Source: Gautieria morchelliformis
Taxonomy: Eukaryota; Basidiomycota; Agaricomycetes; Gomphales; Gomphaceae
Reading direction: 5' to 3'
Length of the DNA stretch: 64,000 bases
NCBI GenBank assembly: GCA_015179125.1
Contig: WHVA01000268.1
Span: 85,266-149,265, forward strand
The notes beneath the pieces are model-generated. The model saw nothing but the letters and a program-made list of their open reading frames with translations, was not told the origin of the DNA and did not search any database. Below, piece by piece: positions 22,166 to 34,110 of this stretch (the stretch's first letter is position 1; the number at the start of each line of letters is the position of its first letter). The position numbers and the translations under genes are program-made.

Positions 22166-23497
22166 TCAGTTCTGCGGGCGGGAAGCGTCAGCATCATAGC
22201 TATCGAACGGTGAAACCGCAGAACCGACTTCGGGTATTCTATATATCGTGATTTCCTGCGCATATTCAGCAGGGTGGGGCATAAACAAGGCCGACGACGC
22301 ACCTGCTGCTTGAAATACCGCCGGTTCTCCTCGTCGATGAGCACGAGGTTGAGGTAGTACCGCGTGCTGAACTTCTTGTTGACTTCGCGGAAGGTCGGGG
22401 TCAGCTCGAAGCCGCCCAGGAACAGCCGGATCGGGATGGTCTCTCCTGCATAAAAGCCAAACCCAAAGTCAGTGTCGTGCCGAGTGCGAGAAAATACATG
22501 CATAGCACGCGCCTCGCACGGGCGCGCCGTCCATGATCTCGAACTTGGTGATCGTCTCGCTCTCGTTGTACTGATTCGGCGCGGCGCCCGTCGTCTCCCG
22601 CCGGATGATCGAGAGCTCCATGTGCTTAATCTTGATGCGCACGAGCAGGAAATATATCTTGCCCACGATCACGTCTTTCAGGTGATACCTGCACGGCGCG
22701 CGGAGATGAGATAAAACGTTAGAAACACAGTGCGCGCGCGTATCTTAACTGCGACGACGTACTTGGACTTGTTGTATTCGAATTCGATGTGTAGGCAATC
22801 CTCGATGCCGACCTCCATCTTGATTGAGTTGTTGATGTCGGGCGGCATGCGATACGAGTGTACCCATAGGTCTTTCTCCTTCGTCACATCCGCAAGCCGC
22901 CGCGAAATCGTGAGCCGCACAAAGTACCTGCCCAGCCCAGAATCAGCGTGACATGAACGCAGGCAAGGAAAGCCCGCGCACCGCAGCTTGACGTTGATGC
23001 CCTGGTAGCTCTCATACTGCTTCTCCACGTTTTTGAAGTGAAAGTCGAACGTCTGCGCCTGGCGCATGTCGCCCGGCGCGGCCAGCTCCTGCGATAGCGA
23101 CAGGAATTCGTGGTGGTGGCCGCGGTCGTAGAAGAGCTCTAGGCGGAAAGTGGGGAGGAGGGTCTAGTAAGTCAAGCACAGCAGTTCGTGCACCGCGGTA
23201 CGATGTCCGCACCTATGCTCCCGACGAACTCGACCTTGATACCGTCGTGCGTCAGCTTCTTCCCATCGCGCACCCGTACGGTCGCCTGTAGAGAGCGCAT
23301 GGGGGCGTTCATTCACAGCTTTGTGCCACAAGCCATCAACGCATACGCACCTGTCCTACAATCGAGTCCCCATCATAATACACCGGACACGACTCCTTCC
23401 GTTCCTTCTCCAGCTTAATCTCGACCTGTTTTCGCGCCTCCTCCCCTTCGAGCCGAACGTCGATGTCAACGGGCGATGCAAAGAAGAATGCAGCCAT
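22166..23497 (-). CDS. VPS26: VPS26, retromer subunit, 316 aa, 7 exons
   Basis: Exons (minus): 23497-23351, 23285-23213, 23138-22982, 22927-22763, 22688-22513, 22445-22303 and 22255-22166; total 951 nt, closed frame. The protein has the arrestin-like fold sequence of VPS26: MAAFFFASPVDIDVRLEG at the start, FDFHFKNVEKQYESYQGIN, YFVRLTISR, KIYFLLVRIKIKHMELSIIR, ETITKFEIMDGAPVRGETIP and RLFLGGFELTPTF. VPS26 with VPS35 and VPS29 forms the cargo-selective retromer that returns receptors from endosomes to the Golgi. The length is close to that of other VPS26 proteins. Intron 5 has a GC-AG donor (G|GCGCGT). It lies 340 bp downstream of RTF1 on the same strand. No lesion was seen. Confidence 0.95.
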
Positions 23498-23837
23498 GCT
23501 GTCCGGGGCACCGTGCGTGCTGATTCACTATTATGGCGGTCTTCAGAATCCTGTATGATGGGACTTGGAACGTGTTGAACGTTTAACGAACGCGAAGTCA
23601 GCGCGCTTAGTCATGGCATCCACAGTAGTCCATACGTACGATCCGTGATAAAAACACTACAATTATATATTGACAGGTATGTACATGGATGATATAAACG
23701 ATTGCAACACGCGGATGTTGGTTAAATACCTCTGTACGAGTGTATACGGGTACAACTATTTGATGTGATATGTATGAGACAGTGGACCCATGCAGTTGAA
23801 GAGAAACGGGAATGAAAAGTAGAGAAGGGACCGCCTC

Positions 23838-25966
23838 TTAAAAGTCATCTAACTGAATATTGATGGACTCCACCATCCGCGCCTCGAACGAGCCTTGCGC
23901 CGGACGAGTCTTCGCGGGTGCGGACAAGCCGCTCGAGGGCAGCGGCGGGAGGGGCGACACCGATCGCTCTACGCTGTCATTTGTCTTTAGCGTGGGCGTC
24001 CCGTGCGGGGTCCCGGATCTGCATCAACATTGCCAGAGATGGATGGGCTTCACTTCAGCAAACAAGTAATACGAAAGTCACCAACCTTGAGTGGTGAATG
24101 CGCGGCACGGTCTTCACTCTTGCACTAACATCGAAGATGACGGGACGTCCGGCCGCTAGACCCGCCGCTGCGGCCTTGCGCTCTTGTCGCTTTCGCGCAG
24201 CCTGCGCAGCTTCCGCTAGACGGACGGCCTCGAGATTAGCCTTGCGGTTGCGCTCATTTACCCTTGCCATCAGGTCCGCATGGGAATCCTGTCCGCGCTC
24301 GCGTTTGCCATTGCCGTTGGCCTCTTGTACACTAGCAAGAGTCTCTAATTCTTGATCGATCTGTGCAGCCTCTTTATAGTCTTGGCGCTTAAGAGCGAGG
24401 TTCCGTTGCTGTGTCAATTGCGCCCTGGCCGCAAACGCTTGCGAAATAGCAACATTTTTGGGATTCAAGGCATTCTTGCGTGCGATCATAGCAGTAATGT
24501 CAGCCTGTGGGAGTATGCAGTTGAAAAATGCGAAACACGCCAAAGTAGAAATAGTGCATGCCTCAGTTAGAGGAGTCGTCGGCAATTTGGCGAGTTGTTC
24601 GATTTTCCTTCCCCTGGTGCGCTTACCGGGGAAATCAACTTTGTCACCTTTGAGTTGTACTACGAGGCGATCGAACTCCTTCTGCTGGAAGCCTCAGAGT
24701 CTGCAGCCCACTTACCGACAGGGGTGACGTACCTGGGTGAATGGCGAATCAGAGACCTTGTCCATAGGCCATGTTCGGACAGCCGCTCCATGCTTGAGAT
24801 CGAATGCCCGGTTGACCACGAGGTCATTGATCTGGTAATTCTTCCCCACGGTGGGAGACATCCCTAACGGCGTGAATTAGAAGCTAACACGAACGTGGGA
24901 AATGCTCTAGTTCCGTACCTTTCACCTCGCAGATACGATATATGGGCTCTCGCGTCGTATCGTCGTTGCCAATCAGGTAGCGTACCCATGCCCCTAAACA
25001 TATCAAATTAACACCGTTCGGCGACTCATCTGGCGGCAACCTACCGGTTATCCACTCATCAAACCATGGGGCGTGATAGTTTTTCATGATTTGCTGTCGG
25101 GAAACCCTGAGCTTTTCGAACTGTTCACGGGTAGGCGTGTTGTCCAATTTGGGGGTTCCAACGGATTCCTTGAACTTGCGTTCCTCCTCCTCCTTGTTGA
25201 TTTCTCCTTCCTCGTCCGTCACGTCTGACAGCTCGGGTTCGGAGGACATGCTTCGCCGCCGCTGAGAAGGAGATGAAGTTTTCTCCTTGTGCGTCTAGTG
25301 CCACCTCATCAGCGAGCACTGAATACAACAACGATGTACTTACACGGACTCGTTCTTCTTTGGCCTTGCGCTTTGCTTTGATTTCGTCTAACTTCCGTGT
25401 CTTCTCCTTAGTAGCCCCTCGGACGGCATGTTTACCTAGGCGGTCATTGTGGGGATTGGAACTAAGAGCCAACACCAAAGTACTCACGTTTCGCCGCTTG
25501 AGAGACGTGCTCGGAGTCGACGTTACCGCTCTGGACCTTCAACATGTGGTCCAGATTTAACTTGTCCTGCCGGCGTTGCAGCTCTTCCTGCCTGGTGGCC
25601 AAAAGCCCTTCGCGCTCGATCTCAGGCATTTGCAAGAGCCTGCAGATGTCAGATAGGGTCGCCACACTGGCGTTGCGTTCCCTACCTGGCTCTATCGGCC
25701 TCGTCTACATATTTCCCATCGAGCGGGTAAGGGTTTGAGTCGTCCTCCTCGCTCTCGGGCTCCATGTCCGAATCCGACTTGTCTTTGACGCTGATTGGGA
25801 AAATTCAGGCATAGGAGAGATGAGAAGGCGTTTGAGTCGCTTACTCGGCCTTGCGCCTTTTTGCTGCAGGTGGCTTCCCTGAGGAAGAGTTTTGGCGTTT
25901 CCGCCTGCGTCGCTCGCCATCACCAGCGAGAGCGAGGAGCTCAACATCGAAATCGTCGTCTGACAT
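23838..25966 (-). CDS. RTF1: RTF1, Paf1-complex/Plus3-domain protein, 548 aa, 10 exons
   Basis: Exons (minus): 25966-25845, 25790-25686, 25639-25488, 25435-25344, 25294-25045, 24993-24919, 24863-24733, 24681-24562, 24504-24086 and 24018-23838; 1647 nt, closed frame. Starts MSDDDFDVELLALAGDGE and has an acidic, Lys-rich N-terminal half. The Plus3 domain begins EQFEKLRVSRQQIMKNYHAP and includes WVRYLIGN and PIYRICEVK. A charged coiled-coil tail (LALKRQDYKEAAQI) and the conserved C-terminus NIQLDDF follow. Rtf1 couples elongating RNA polymerase II to histone H2B ubiquitination. Intron 8 has a GC-AG donor (GAG|GCATGC). Intact. Confidence 0.92.
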
Positions 25967-26876
25967 CCTTGTAAGATTGAGAGTGGCGTAGACTTAAGGT
26001 TGTGTGGTGCGGTGAGATGAAAGGGGAAGATGGGAGAGAAGGATCGCTGACAAAGATATAGTACCGCCTCTCCATTGTTCAGCTGAGTCTGAAAACTAGA
26101 GGGGCCGGCTGTGCCGGCAGAGCCCTGCAGTACATCCGCGTAGACATCTCGGCAAGAAATTGATCTCCCGCAGCCAATGCCCGCGTGCGGATTCCGCTCA
26201 AATATTGTCAATGCATATTAATTCTCAGTAGCTTTTGCCACTATGAGTCCATGAGTACTATATCAACATTCCTAGCAGATACCCCTGCTTCATCGACGAT
26301 ACCAGCGGATAATTGCTGGCCTTGTCAAAATTCTCTACCTTCTGCGGGTGGGATAATCACGTATATAGGCACTACGATTGTACGTCCACGAGATGTGGTA
26401 GAACCAATTACATTCGTGGATATTCTCCGTATTTCACCAGTGCGCTCTGATGCGACGGTATCAGCGTGTCTCTGCAGGCCTCACCCGCACGCCTTCCGAA
26501 ATAGTCCCTAGGCGTCCTAGGCACCATTTCTGACAGCCTGCGACATTGGCGAAGAGATAGACAGCTCTACATAAGATACAGTCGACAAATATGTTGTATC
26601 ATCCCTATGAAGATCGGCGCACCATCCTAATCGATCCTCGCCGTGGCCACAGTCCGTCGGCGCGCTACCGGTGCCGCATAAGAACTCGTGCCCTCCTCAG
26701 TCACCTCCCTCAGCCCAAGGTCCGAGGTCTCCCTGTTGAGGTATGCAGCCGAGACAGATCACGACATGACGTGAGGTATCCGGGCTATAAGCCCTCGCCA
26801 CTTGGCTGATTAGGGTGGGACAGACGTTGAGCGATTGCGTCTGTTTCATGGGGAGAAGAACACCTTTTATGACTGT
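25967..26876. other. Intergenic region upstream of RTF1
   Basis: The likely promoter of RTF1 lies at the left end. No CDS, RNA gene or clear repeat is supported in the remainder. Confidence 0.4.
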
Positions 26877-27211
26877 TCCCTCCGAGCCAGCGATACCTTG
26901 CTGGTGCACGTTCGAAGAAGTTGGCGAGCCGCGTGCCTGACCATCCTAAGTAGTGCTGACTCGTGTTATCGATGCGGCTAGGACCGCGCGGTCACTATCC
27001 GATTCCTCCCTGAGCATTACCATTCGTACGCTTGGCGTTGACTCCCTCCGAGCCAGCGATTCCTTGCCGGTGCACGTTCGAAGAAGTTGGCGAGCCGCGT
27101 GTCTGACCATCGTAAGTAGTACTGACTCGTGTTATCTCGATGCGGCCAGGACCGCGCGGTCACCATCCGATTCCTCCCTGAGCGTTACCATTCGTGCGCT
27201 TGGCGTTGACT
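26877..27211. repeat. Tandem duplication, two copies of about 166 bp
   Basis: The word TCCGAGCCAGCGAT starts at 26881 and again at 27047, and the following sequence through GCTTGGCGTTGACT repeats with a few substitutions. Both copies contain GTGCACGTTCGAAGAAGTTG. Confidence 0.85.
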
Positions 27212-27284
27212 TGAAGCAGCTCAAGAACAAGACGCAAGCGGGATGAGCGCTGTGCAACGTGTGTAAGGCAAAAAAGGACGCCTT

Positions 27285-27840
27285 AGTGACACCCAAGTAA
27301 TAGAGGCTGTTCCCTGCCATGCAGATACTACTTTGGAGCTTGGAGACTTTATGGATCGAGTTGGAGGGATTCACGTATGACGTGTCTGGCGAATGGTGTA
27401 CGACGAGGTTCAGGTAAATTGCATCCAATGATTTCATTCTCAAACTTCTGGAGTGAGTTGCTTCTACACATCTTCGCTATTCGTTGCCAATGTCCAATTG
27501 GGAGCACAGCTACACGTAGAATCAGAGCGCACATAGGGTTTATTAGGAGGAACAATACTAACCAGACGGCGCAGTGACCCTTTGCAGCCGATGGCCAACT
27601 TGAAGCTCTGTTATGTCTCTGGGATTGCAAAATGTAGAACGCTGACTGAAAATCATGGGTTTCAGTAGTTCATAATGGGAGTGTAAACCATGTCATTACC
27701 GCCTTTATTCCACCCCGTATGTCAGCCATAAATGGACGACTGGCTTACGCAACCACTTCAAATGTTTGAGAGAAGCAAGAGAATCGTAGACACATAGGCT
27801 CCGTTCCATAAGTTGCCGAGATTCCTGCCACGCGAGACAC
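27285..27840 (+). repeat. Dispersed 0.55-kb repeat, copy 1
   Basis: From CCCAAGTAATAGAGG through CTTTGGAGCTTGGAGAC, TTCTCAAACTTCTGGAG and CCTGCCACGCGA this matches 32743-33294 in the same orientation with scattered substitutions and small indels. No coding capacity was recognised. Copy 1 is followed, and copy 2 preceded, by GC-rich low-complexity DNA. Confidence 0.8.
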
Positions 27841-28020
27841 ACGACGGGCGCGCCGCGCGCGCGCTGCGGCTGCATGGCGCTGCGCACACACACGCCCACC
27901 CATCTATCACACTCCGTGTGCCTGATGGTGCCACTCAACACGGTCACCCCGCCACATGCTTGTCGAACCCAGAAAAGGACTCGCTTATAATATAACTCGT
28001 TTACTATACTCTCGCGTAAA

Positions 28021-28091
28021 ACCCAGGGACAGGTGGCGTGTGATCACGACAGCACCGTGCTGTCGTGGTCACACTTGACTTGTCCCTGGGT
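28021..28091. repeat. Long imperfect palindrome
   Basis: ACCCAGGGACAGG at the left pairs with CTTGTCCCTGGGT at the right, and GATCACGACAGCA with TGCTGTCGTGGTC in the centre. Arms of about 34 bases meet at a two-base centre with a handful of mismatches. Confidence 0.8.
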
Positions 28092-28139
28092 GCTGTCAGC
28101 ACGTAAGTAACGAACATCTTACACACAAGTGAGAAGCGA

Positions 28140-29816
28140 GGAAACCCTACAATGAGCCTCTCGTCACGCGTCCAAGTCACCCACCCGCGTCAGCACAACC
28201 CGTCTCTTCTTCTTCTCCGGCTCCTGCCGCCCCCGCCCCCGCCCCCGTCATCCGACGGCCATGCGCCGCGTCTCGCACCGCTTTCATTGCGCATGCGCAG
28301 GCACGCTTCCGGAATGGCCCGCAGACGACGAGGACGCCGTCCCAGGGAGCATGCTGCCGATGCGGCCCGATCGTATGCCCGAGTGACTGCAACTGCAGCG
28401 TGTGCTGCTGCGTCTGATACGCCGGCAGATATTAGTCCAACTCGATAATCATGCAGAACCCGTCCCGCCAGGACAACATCAAGCCTTGCCCGTCGGGCGA
28501 CCTGGCAGCATCGATACACGATAAACGATCACGTGCGGTAGAAGGAATATTGAAACGGAAACGCACCACGTCATATCCGCGAACTCGTCGAACTGTAATG
28601 CAGCTTCGTGGACGTGCAAAAGGAATCTCTTGAACTTATAAATCCGATACTTACTTGTGGGTGAGTCTCGTAAATATTATTAGTCCCACCTTTCCCTTTC
28701 AAGCACTCTAATTCATACTCTCTTGCAGTCTCTCCTGCCTTACAGTAGATGTGTCCCCACCAAGAAGCCCATGCTATCTCGCTTCTAAATGACGACGACG
28801 AAACCGTCGATAAGTTTTGCGCTTGTGTGGCCTCATGTAAGGGTTGTGTGTCCAAGCTTTACAGTAAGGTCGTCGAATACACTGGACTGAAACCGAAGAT
28901 AATTTCACCAACCAACAAGAACCCAACCCGCAACTTCCACTGTAATGCACCGAGTCGTCCTCCGTGGCGACCCCTTCAAAGTATGTCATGCAATCAGACA
29001 GACAGTCTCATCATTCGACAATTCATTGACTTGCGTCGTTCTTTCCCACAGCGAGATACCTGAAGCAATGTCCAGTGCATCGTCAGGAGCCATCCCTGGC
29101 GACGGGCGCAAAGGGAAAGAGACTTCTTGCTCGGGGAACACACCGTATTTCAAATCATAAGTTTGATACCGTGCCGGATAAGGACCCGCTGAAGCTTGAA
29201 GATGCACTTGCGCAGGACGTCGGCGAACATTTCACAAAGACAGGGCTATCCAATTGCAGGCAAGGTCAAAAGTAAAACGTCGAAAACAGCCTGGGATAGG
29301 GAAATATCTGGCACAGCTAGTTGTCCGGACGTACTACTACCGCACGACCAGCACAGCAATGTAGTGGCCGCCACGTTGCGATAGAATCAAGAGAGCAGCC
29401 AGCCAAAATAGGTGTGTCATCCCGGCTGCAGTGTAATTCCATTGATGACACAGGATAAAGTCTCAAGGCACTCGAAACTGCCCCAGAATGGTGCGGCCCA
29501 TCAAGTGCTGAGGTGAGAGTAGCAGGCATTGGAAAATGTCCTTTTCAGCTATGACCCCGCCACGCCATGGTACAATCCTACCAACGTAGTTACTGCCAAA
29601 ACGTCAACACGCTCAGGACGTTCTCGATATCCACGTCCGGTCGGAGATGCGACTGATAAGAGGCGGGGCGAAACTGCCTCTCGAAATCCTGGTGACCGAA
29701 TCACAGAGCAGACGCGCAGAGGATTATATCTGACCATACCCAGCCTGTGATTACAGCAGCGTGCGTCGTGGCGGGTCACGCGCTCCTTCCCGATACTGAT
29801 TACCGGGAAGGCGAGC
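28140..29816. other. Gene-poor stretch
   Basis: A C-rich tract (CCCCCGCCCCCGCCCCCG) lies at about 28231-28250. From about 29280 the sequence shares blocks with 34220-34330 and 20640-21300. Short frames, such as 28749-29063 with several cysteines, match no family I know. Confidence 0.4.
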
Positions 29817-29881
29817 GTGTCGAGCACGAATGTGGCGGGTTACGCTCGCCGAGCGTAGCCCGCCACATTGGTGCTCGACAC
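29817..29881. repeat. Imperfect palindrome within dispersed repeat
   Basis: GTGTCGAGCACGAATGTGGC at the left pairs with the mirror GCCACATTGGTGCTCGACAC at the right, around a short centre. The same left-arm words occur without the palindrome at about 20693-20713. Confidence 0.8.
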
Positions 29882-31469
29882 AGCAACCCGGCTTGGCAAG
29901 AGGGCCAGGATATGAAGACGTATCCAGATGATATAGTTCCAGAAATTCTCCACGCGTAAAGTAGGAGTGATCGATAAACTATAGGTCGAAGTAGATTAAA
30001 GTCAGGGTAAGTAGATTCGATAATCTGCAACGACGCAAGTCGCTGCCTTTGAATACATGGATTGCTAGTCTAATTATAATTATGACCGTTGTCTCGTAAA
30101 GAGCAAGGAGATTGTTCTTTACTGCGCTCCTTATCTTCACTATTCCTTTCACTACTCCCCGTACAAAGGTACGGGTCATCGGCTTATGTCAGCACGCGCG
30201 AAGTGCCGTTCCATTCAACATAAACATCGATTCAAGTCACCTGCTGCCCTGGATGCCAATATCAACCAAAGACCGATTTTCCAAGTACCAGGCTAGACGC
30301 AATGAAATGTTGTATTTTCAGCCGACAGGCGTCGTCTACAGAGACGATACCAAATTTTTCCTCTGCGCAATTCAATCCAATCAAGTGTTATACTTACTTT
30401 ACTAGAGAGTGTCATCCAGGGGGATCCCCTTCCGCTTGAAGTTGCTCCATATCGCTGGCAGCAATCTGCGCGTACATGGGATTAGCATGACGCCTGGCAA
30501 GGGACAGGACGGTACTAGTTCGATACAGTATTATTCATGTGGCCCGGTTTCCCTCGAAGTTTTCTTTAGCACACCTCTAGGACCTATTGCCACAGTAAAG
30601 GTCAAATAAGGCGTGGCCAGTAGGAGAATTCCTAATTGAGCAGCGAGAATATCAATGCCGCGAACTTGCTTCCTGGCCCGTCTGTCGATAACGGCTACTA
30701 ATGAATCATGGCCGGCTCTCCCTGTTGTCGGTGAATGAACAAGGCATTGATTTCTGATTTGTTCTGGAGCACGTCAGCCGTTGGAGTCTTCTTCGGTCAA
30801 ACCACCGCACTATCTAGTACTACTTGCAAGTTACTGTAATAATGAATGGAGGACGAAAAAATCGTATACCTGTTGACGCCAACGTATGCGAAGCCAGGAC
30901 TCGTGATATCCAGGCTTGGTGCAATTGTATTTGCTATGCAACCCATGGACACAAAACTAGACATCTAAACAAAGGATATGATTGTGTAGGATGTCGAGCG
31001 TCTTGTAGCTCGGCATGACCCGGGAAGGTGGAACAATTGGTCTGTGCTCGACCCCCTTTCGATCTGAGACACGCGTATTTGTATGAGCGTATGTACAATA
31101 GTGTAGTCTTCCCAGTGTGTTTTCGCTGCCACTGGGAACTTACATTTGTCTTTAGATTGTAAAGAATGTTCGATTTGGCTTGTGTGGCCTCACGTGCCCA
31201 CCTCCTTATCCGCACCTACCATCGATTCGCAATATCACATGGACTAGTGGGAAGATATAAGGTCAATGGCCGATGGTCGTCAGCCCTCAAGCGTTCAAGA
31301 TCCATACCATCTGTTCCCACTCGATGTCATTCCTCAGGATGTCCTGGATGACCGATTCCGGCGATTTGATGCCAGCTATCGACCTCTGCGAGACGTTTCG
31401 CTCGTCGACTCCTGAGTGACCTGAATGGTCGTTGGCGTGTCGAGCAACGGAACTCTTCCACGGACCAGT
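29882..31469. other. Gene-poor stretch
   Basis: No gene or named repeat is supported. Short frames lack recognisable domains. Confidence 0.35.
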
Positions 31470-31525
31470 AGCAACAATCTGGAGCCGGACATCGCCACGC
31501 TGCTGTCCGGCTCCAGATTGTTGCT
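31470..31525. repeat. Perfect 22-bp inverted repeat, 12-base loop
   Basis: AGCAACAATCTGGAGCCGG continues to 31491, the loop is 31492-31503, and the exact reverse complement occupies 31504-31525. Confidence 0.9.
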
Positions 31526-31694
31526 GTGGCCCACGCATGTGACTCGGTGACCTCGACGCGCTCCGGGGTCGTCAAGACCTGGGCATCCCCTGCCCTCAAC
31601 TGCTCCTTTTTTATGACTCGGAGCTCGCCTCAGATGTGTAGGTAGTATTGACATTTTTTCTTCCCATTTACGTTAGTTGAACATCGGCCACTGG

Positions 31695-31855
31695 TAATGA
31701 TGGGCACGGCCTGGCCTGGCCTGAAAGCCGTGGCTTTGGCCTGGCTTGCCCTGGCTTTGGCTTGCTAAAATCCTGAGCCAGGCCGTTAGCACTTGGCCTG
31801 GCTCGGCTTGGGCTTGGGCTTGGCTTGGGCCGTGGCCTGTTGGTGGGAGAGGACG
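31695..31855 (+). mobile_element. hAT-like terminal fragment
   Basis: The sequence begins TAATGATGGGCACGGCCTGG and continues with GGCCTGGCTTGGC-type words to about 31855. It closely follows the left end of the hAT-like element at 41350-41510. No opposite terminus was found nearby, so it is a fragment or one end of a deleted copy. Confidence 0.6.
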
Positions 31856-31922
31856 GCGAAAAGGAGATTTACCTGCCCCTCCGAGGTGCAAAATTCATGC
31901 AATTTGTCTCTCTCAAGATCCT

Positions 31923-31989
31923 CAGGACTCCATGAGATGTTTTCGAAGAGTACATGATGTACTCTGCGGAAACACCTCATGGAGTCCTG
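31923..31989. repeat. Imperfect palindrome, arms about 30 bp
   Basis: CAGGACTCCATGAGATGTTT pairs with AACACCTCATGGAGTCCTG; the inner parts GAGTACAT/ATGTACTC also pair. Confidence 0.8.
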
Positions 31990-32742
31990 CAAGGGGTGCA
32001 TTGATGACAAGCCAAGGCTCGACAACAAGGCAATCGAAGCCTTGGTAGTAGAAGCCTTTCCATTACAAGGTAGGAGGTCCCGGAGAAGAAGAACATGACG
32101 GTTTCAACGTTTATCAACGAGAGAAGTTGATTCACGTGAAAACATTATGTCCTGGCAGAAGGCAGGATCAGCCTGTAATAGTTAAAATATGAGCATCTGA
32201 CACAAATGCGTTGCTGGAGCGTATGATGAGCAATTGAAATCACAAGGTGCCGGCTTACATTCGTGTCACGTGCGATGCATTCTCGTTGGCTCCGATTGAT
32301 TATCCACCAAAACAGTAAGTATACCCAGCTTTTGCATGCTCGAAATCCCTAAAGCAAACTAAAGTAATTACCCTCGCTTCCTGCAGAGGACCAGTCGTCT
32401 TCAGAGTCTATGGCAGCATCTCGACCAATTCGGCTGTCCATGATATCTCAAGATCTCACCGCTGCTTACTTGCAGTACGTAACGCGGGTGCTGATTTTGC
32501 GCGTGTTGACTTATGTAATCCCGTAGAAAACTGCTCATATTTGACACGAATGATCTGATTGGACTCTACGTATCCGTCTTACTGTAAGCCCCGGCGCGCG
32601 GGACACTGTGCGCAGCGTCGGCGTCGGCGGCGGGGTGCCCTCCGCGGGTCCCGCGCGGGGCGTGCGGGGGCGGGTGCAGGGACGGATGCGGGTGGGGGTG
32701 GGGGTGCGGATGCGGATCCAGGTGCAGGAACGGAAACCTCTC

Positions 32743-33294
32743 CGTGACGCCCAAGTAATAGAGGTGATTCTCTGACATTCAGATACTGCTTTGGAGCTTG
32801 GAGACTTTATGGATCGAGTGGGAGGGATTCATGTATGACGTGATTGGCGAATGGTGTACGATGAGGTTCAAATTGCATCCAATGATTTCATTCTCAAACT
32901 TCTGGAGTGAGTTGCTTCTACCCAACTTCGCTATTCGTTGCTAATGTCCAATTGGTAGCACAGCTACAGGTAGAATCAGAGCGCATATAGGATTTATTAG
33001 GAGGAACAATACTAACAAGACAGCGCAGTGGCCCTTTGCAGCCGATATCCGACTTGAAGCCTCTCATATCTCTGGGATTGCAAAATGGCGGCGCTGACTG
33101 AAAATCATGAGTTTCAGCATTTCATATTGGGAGTGTAAACCATGCCATTACTGCCTTTATTCAACCTCGTATGTCACCCATATCAATTACACGACTGGCT
33201 TACGCGACTACTTCAAATGTGTGAGAAAAGCAAGAGAATCGTAGACACATAGCCTTCGTTCCATAAGTTGCAGAGATTCCTGCCACGCGAACAC
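32743..33294 (+). repeat. Dispersed 0.55-kb repeat, copy 2
   Basis: This is the second copy of the repeat at 27285-27840, same orientation. A G-rich tract (GGGTGGGGGTGGGGGTGCGG) lies just before it at about 32690-32710. Confidence 0.8.
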
Positions 33295-34110
33295 ACCTGG
33301 TTTTGTGGACCAGGTCAGTATGTTGTTGCCCGATAAAATCCAAACGTCCATGACCATGGACCCGCCAGCGCTGGAGATACTCATACGTTTGGGGATATCT
33401 AACATGAGACTGCAGTTAGCTCGGCGGCGGCTGCCGCCCTAGTCCCCGACTCTCTCCCTAGTACCGCTCACCTGGATGTAAAAGAACACGCCCGTAACTC
33501 CGGCGTCCTCCGACGTGATACGACGCCCGCTGGAAAGTACAAGGCGTGCTGAGACGTTCACCGACGGCAGCAAACAAAAAAAAAGACGAAACGTCGGGAA
33601 GGAGTGGAAAGGAAGTGCCGCCCGATCTGAGGGTGGTTGAATCCTCGGCTGTCCTTGTCGTTCGCCTTCATAGCCGGGTGACCGTGGAAGGAGCGAAGGG
33701 ATTGCATGAGATCTTTGACGTATTTGATATCTTCGCCACATCCACTGGCACGGGCATTCTCCATCTGGCTCACAGGGTATCATCGAGAATCTGGAGTTTC
33801 CCAAAGAAAAGAGACTCTTACAATGGTGCTTACCTCTTCTACGCCATGCGCTTGAATCTCTTCTATGAGACGAGGGCAGATCTCAACGAGCATTGTTGCG
33901 AAACCTATGATACGAAATGAGCAATGAGGCCAGAGGAAGAAGGGGAAGAGTTACTGGGCATCATCAGGGTCAGCGTCAGAAGGGTCACGCAGACCTGCGT
34001 CCATGATGGTTTCGAATCGGCGCCACATTTCGACTGTGCGCCCAAAATGGCGCGCCGGCCTGGAAAGAGGGTCACGGTTGCTATCATAAAGGCAACGCAT
34101 GGTTAGCAGA
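33295..34110 (-). pseudogene. Possible remnant of a spliced gene, unassigned
   Basis: On the minus strand a continuous reading SRPARHFGRTVEMWRRFETI ends at DPDDAQ near 33956, followed by a donor-like GTAACT. After an acceptor ATCATAG the frame resumes as GFATMLVEICPRLIEEIQAH near 33905-33835, then a donor GTAAGC. Further downstream a segment reads SGRRITSEDAGVTGVFFYIQ (about 33535-33475), again before a GTGAGC donor. The protein-like composition and splice signals suggest a real or recently real gene, but the exons do not join cleanly in my reading and I recognise no family. Confidence 0.3.

Noticed and set aside
28152..28448. Protein-coding frames in the C-rich region, both strands
   Set aside because: Overlapping frames on both strands come from GC-rich composition; no domain or splice structure.
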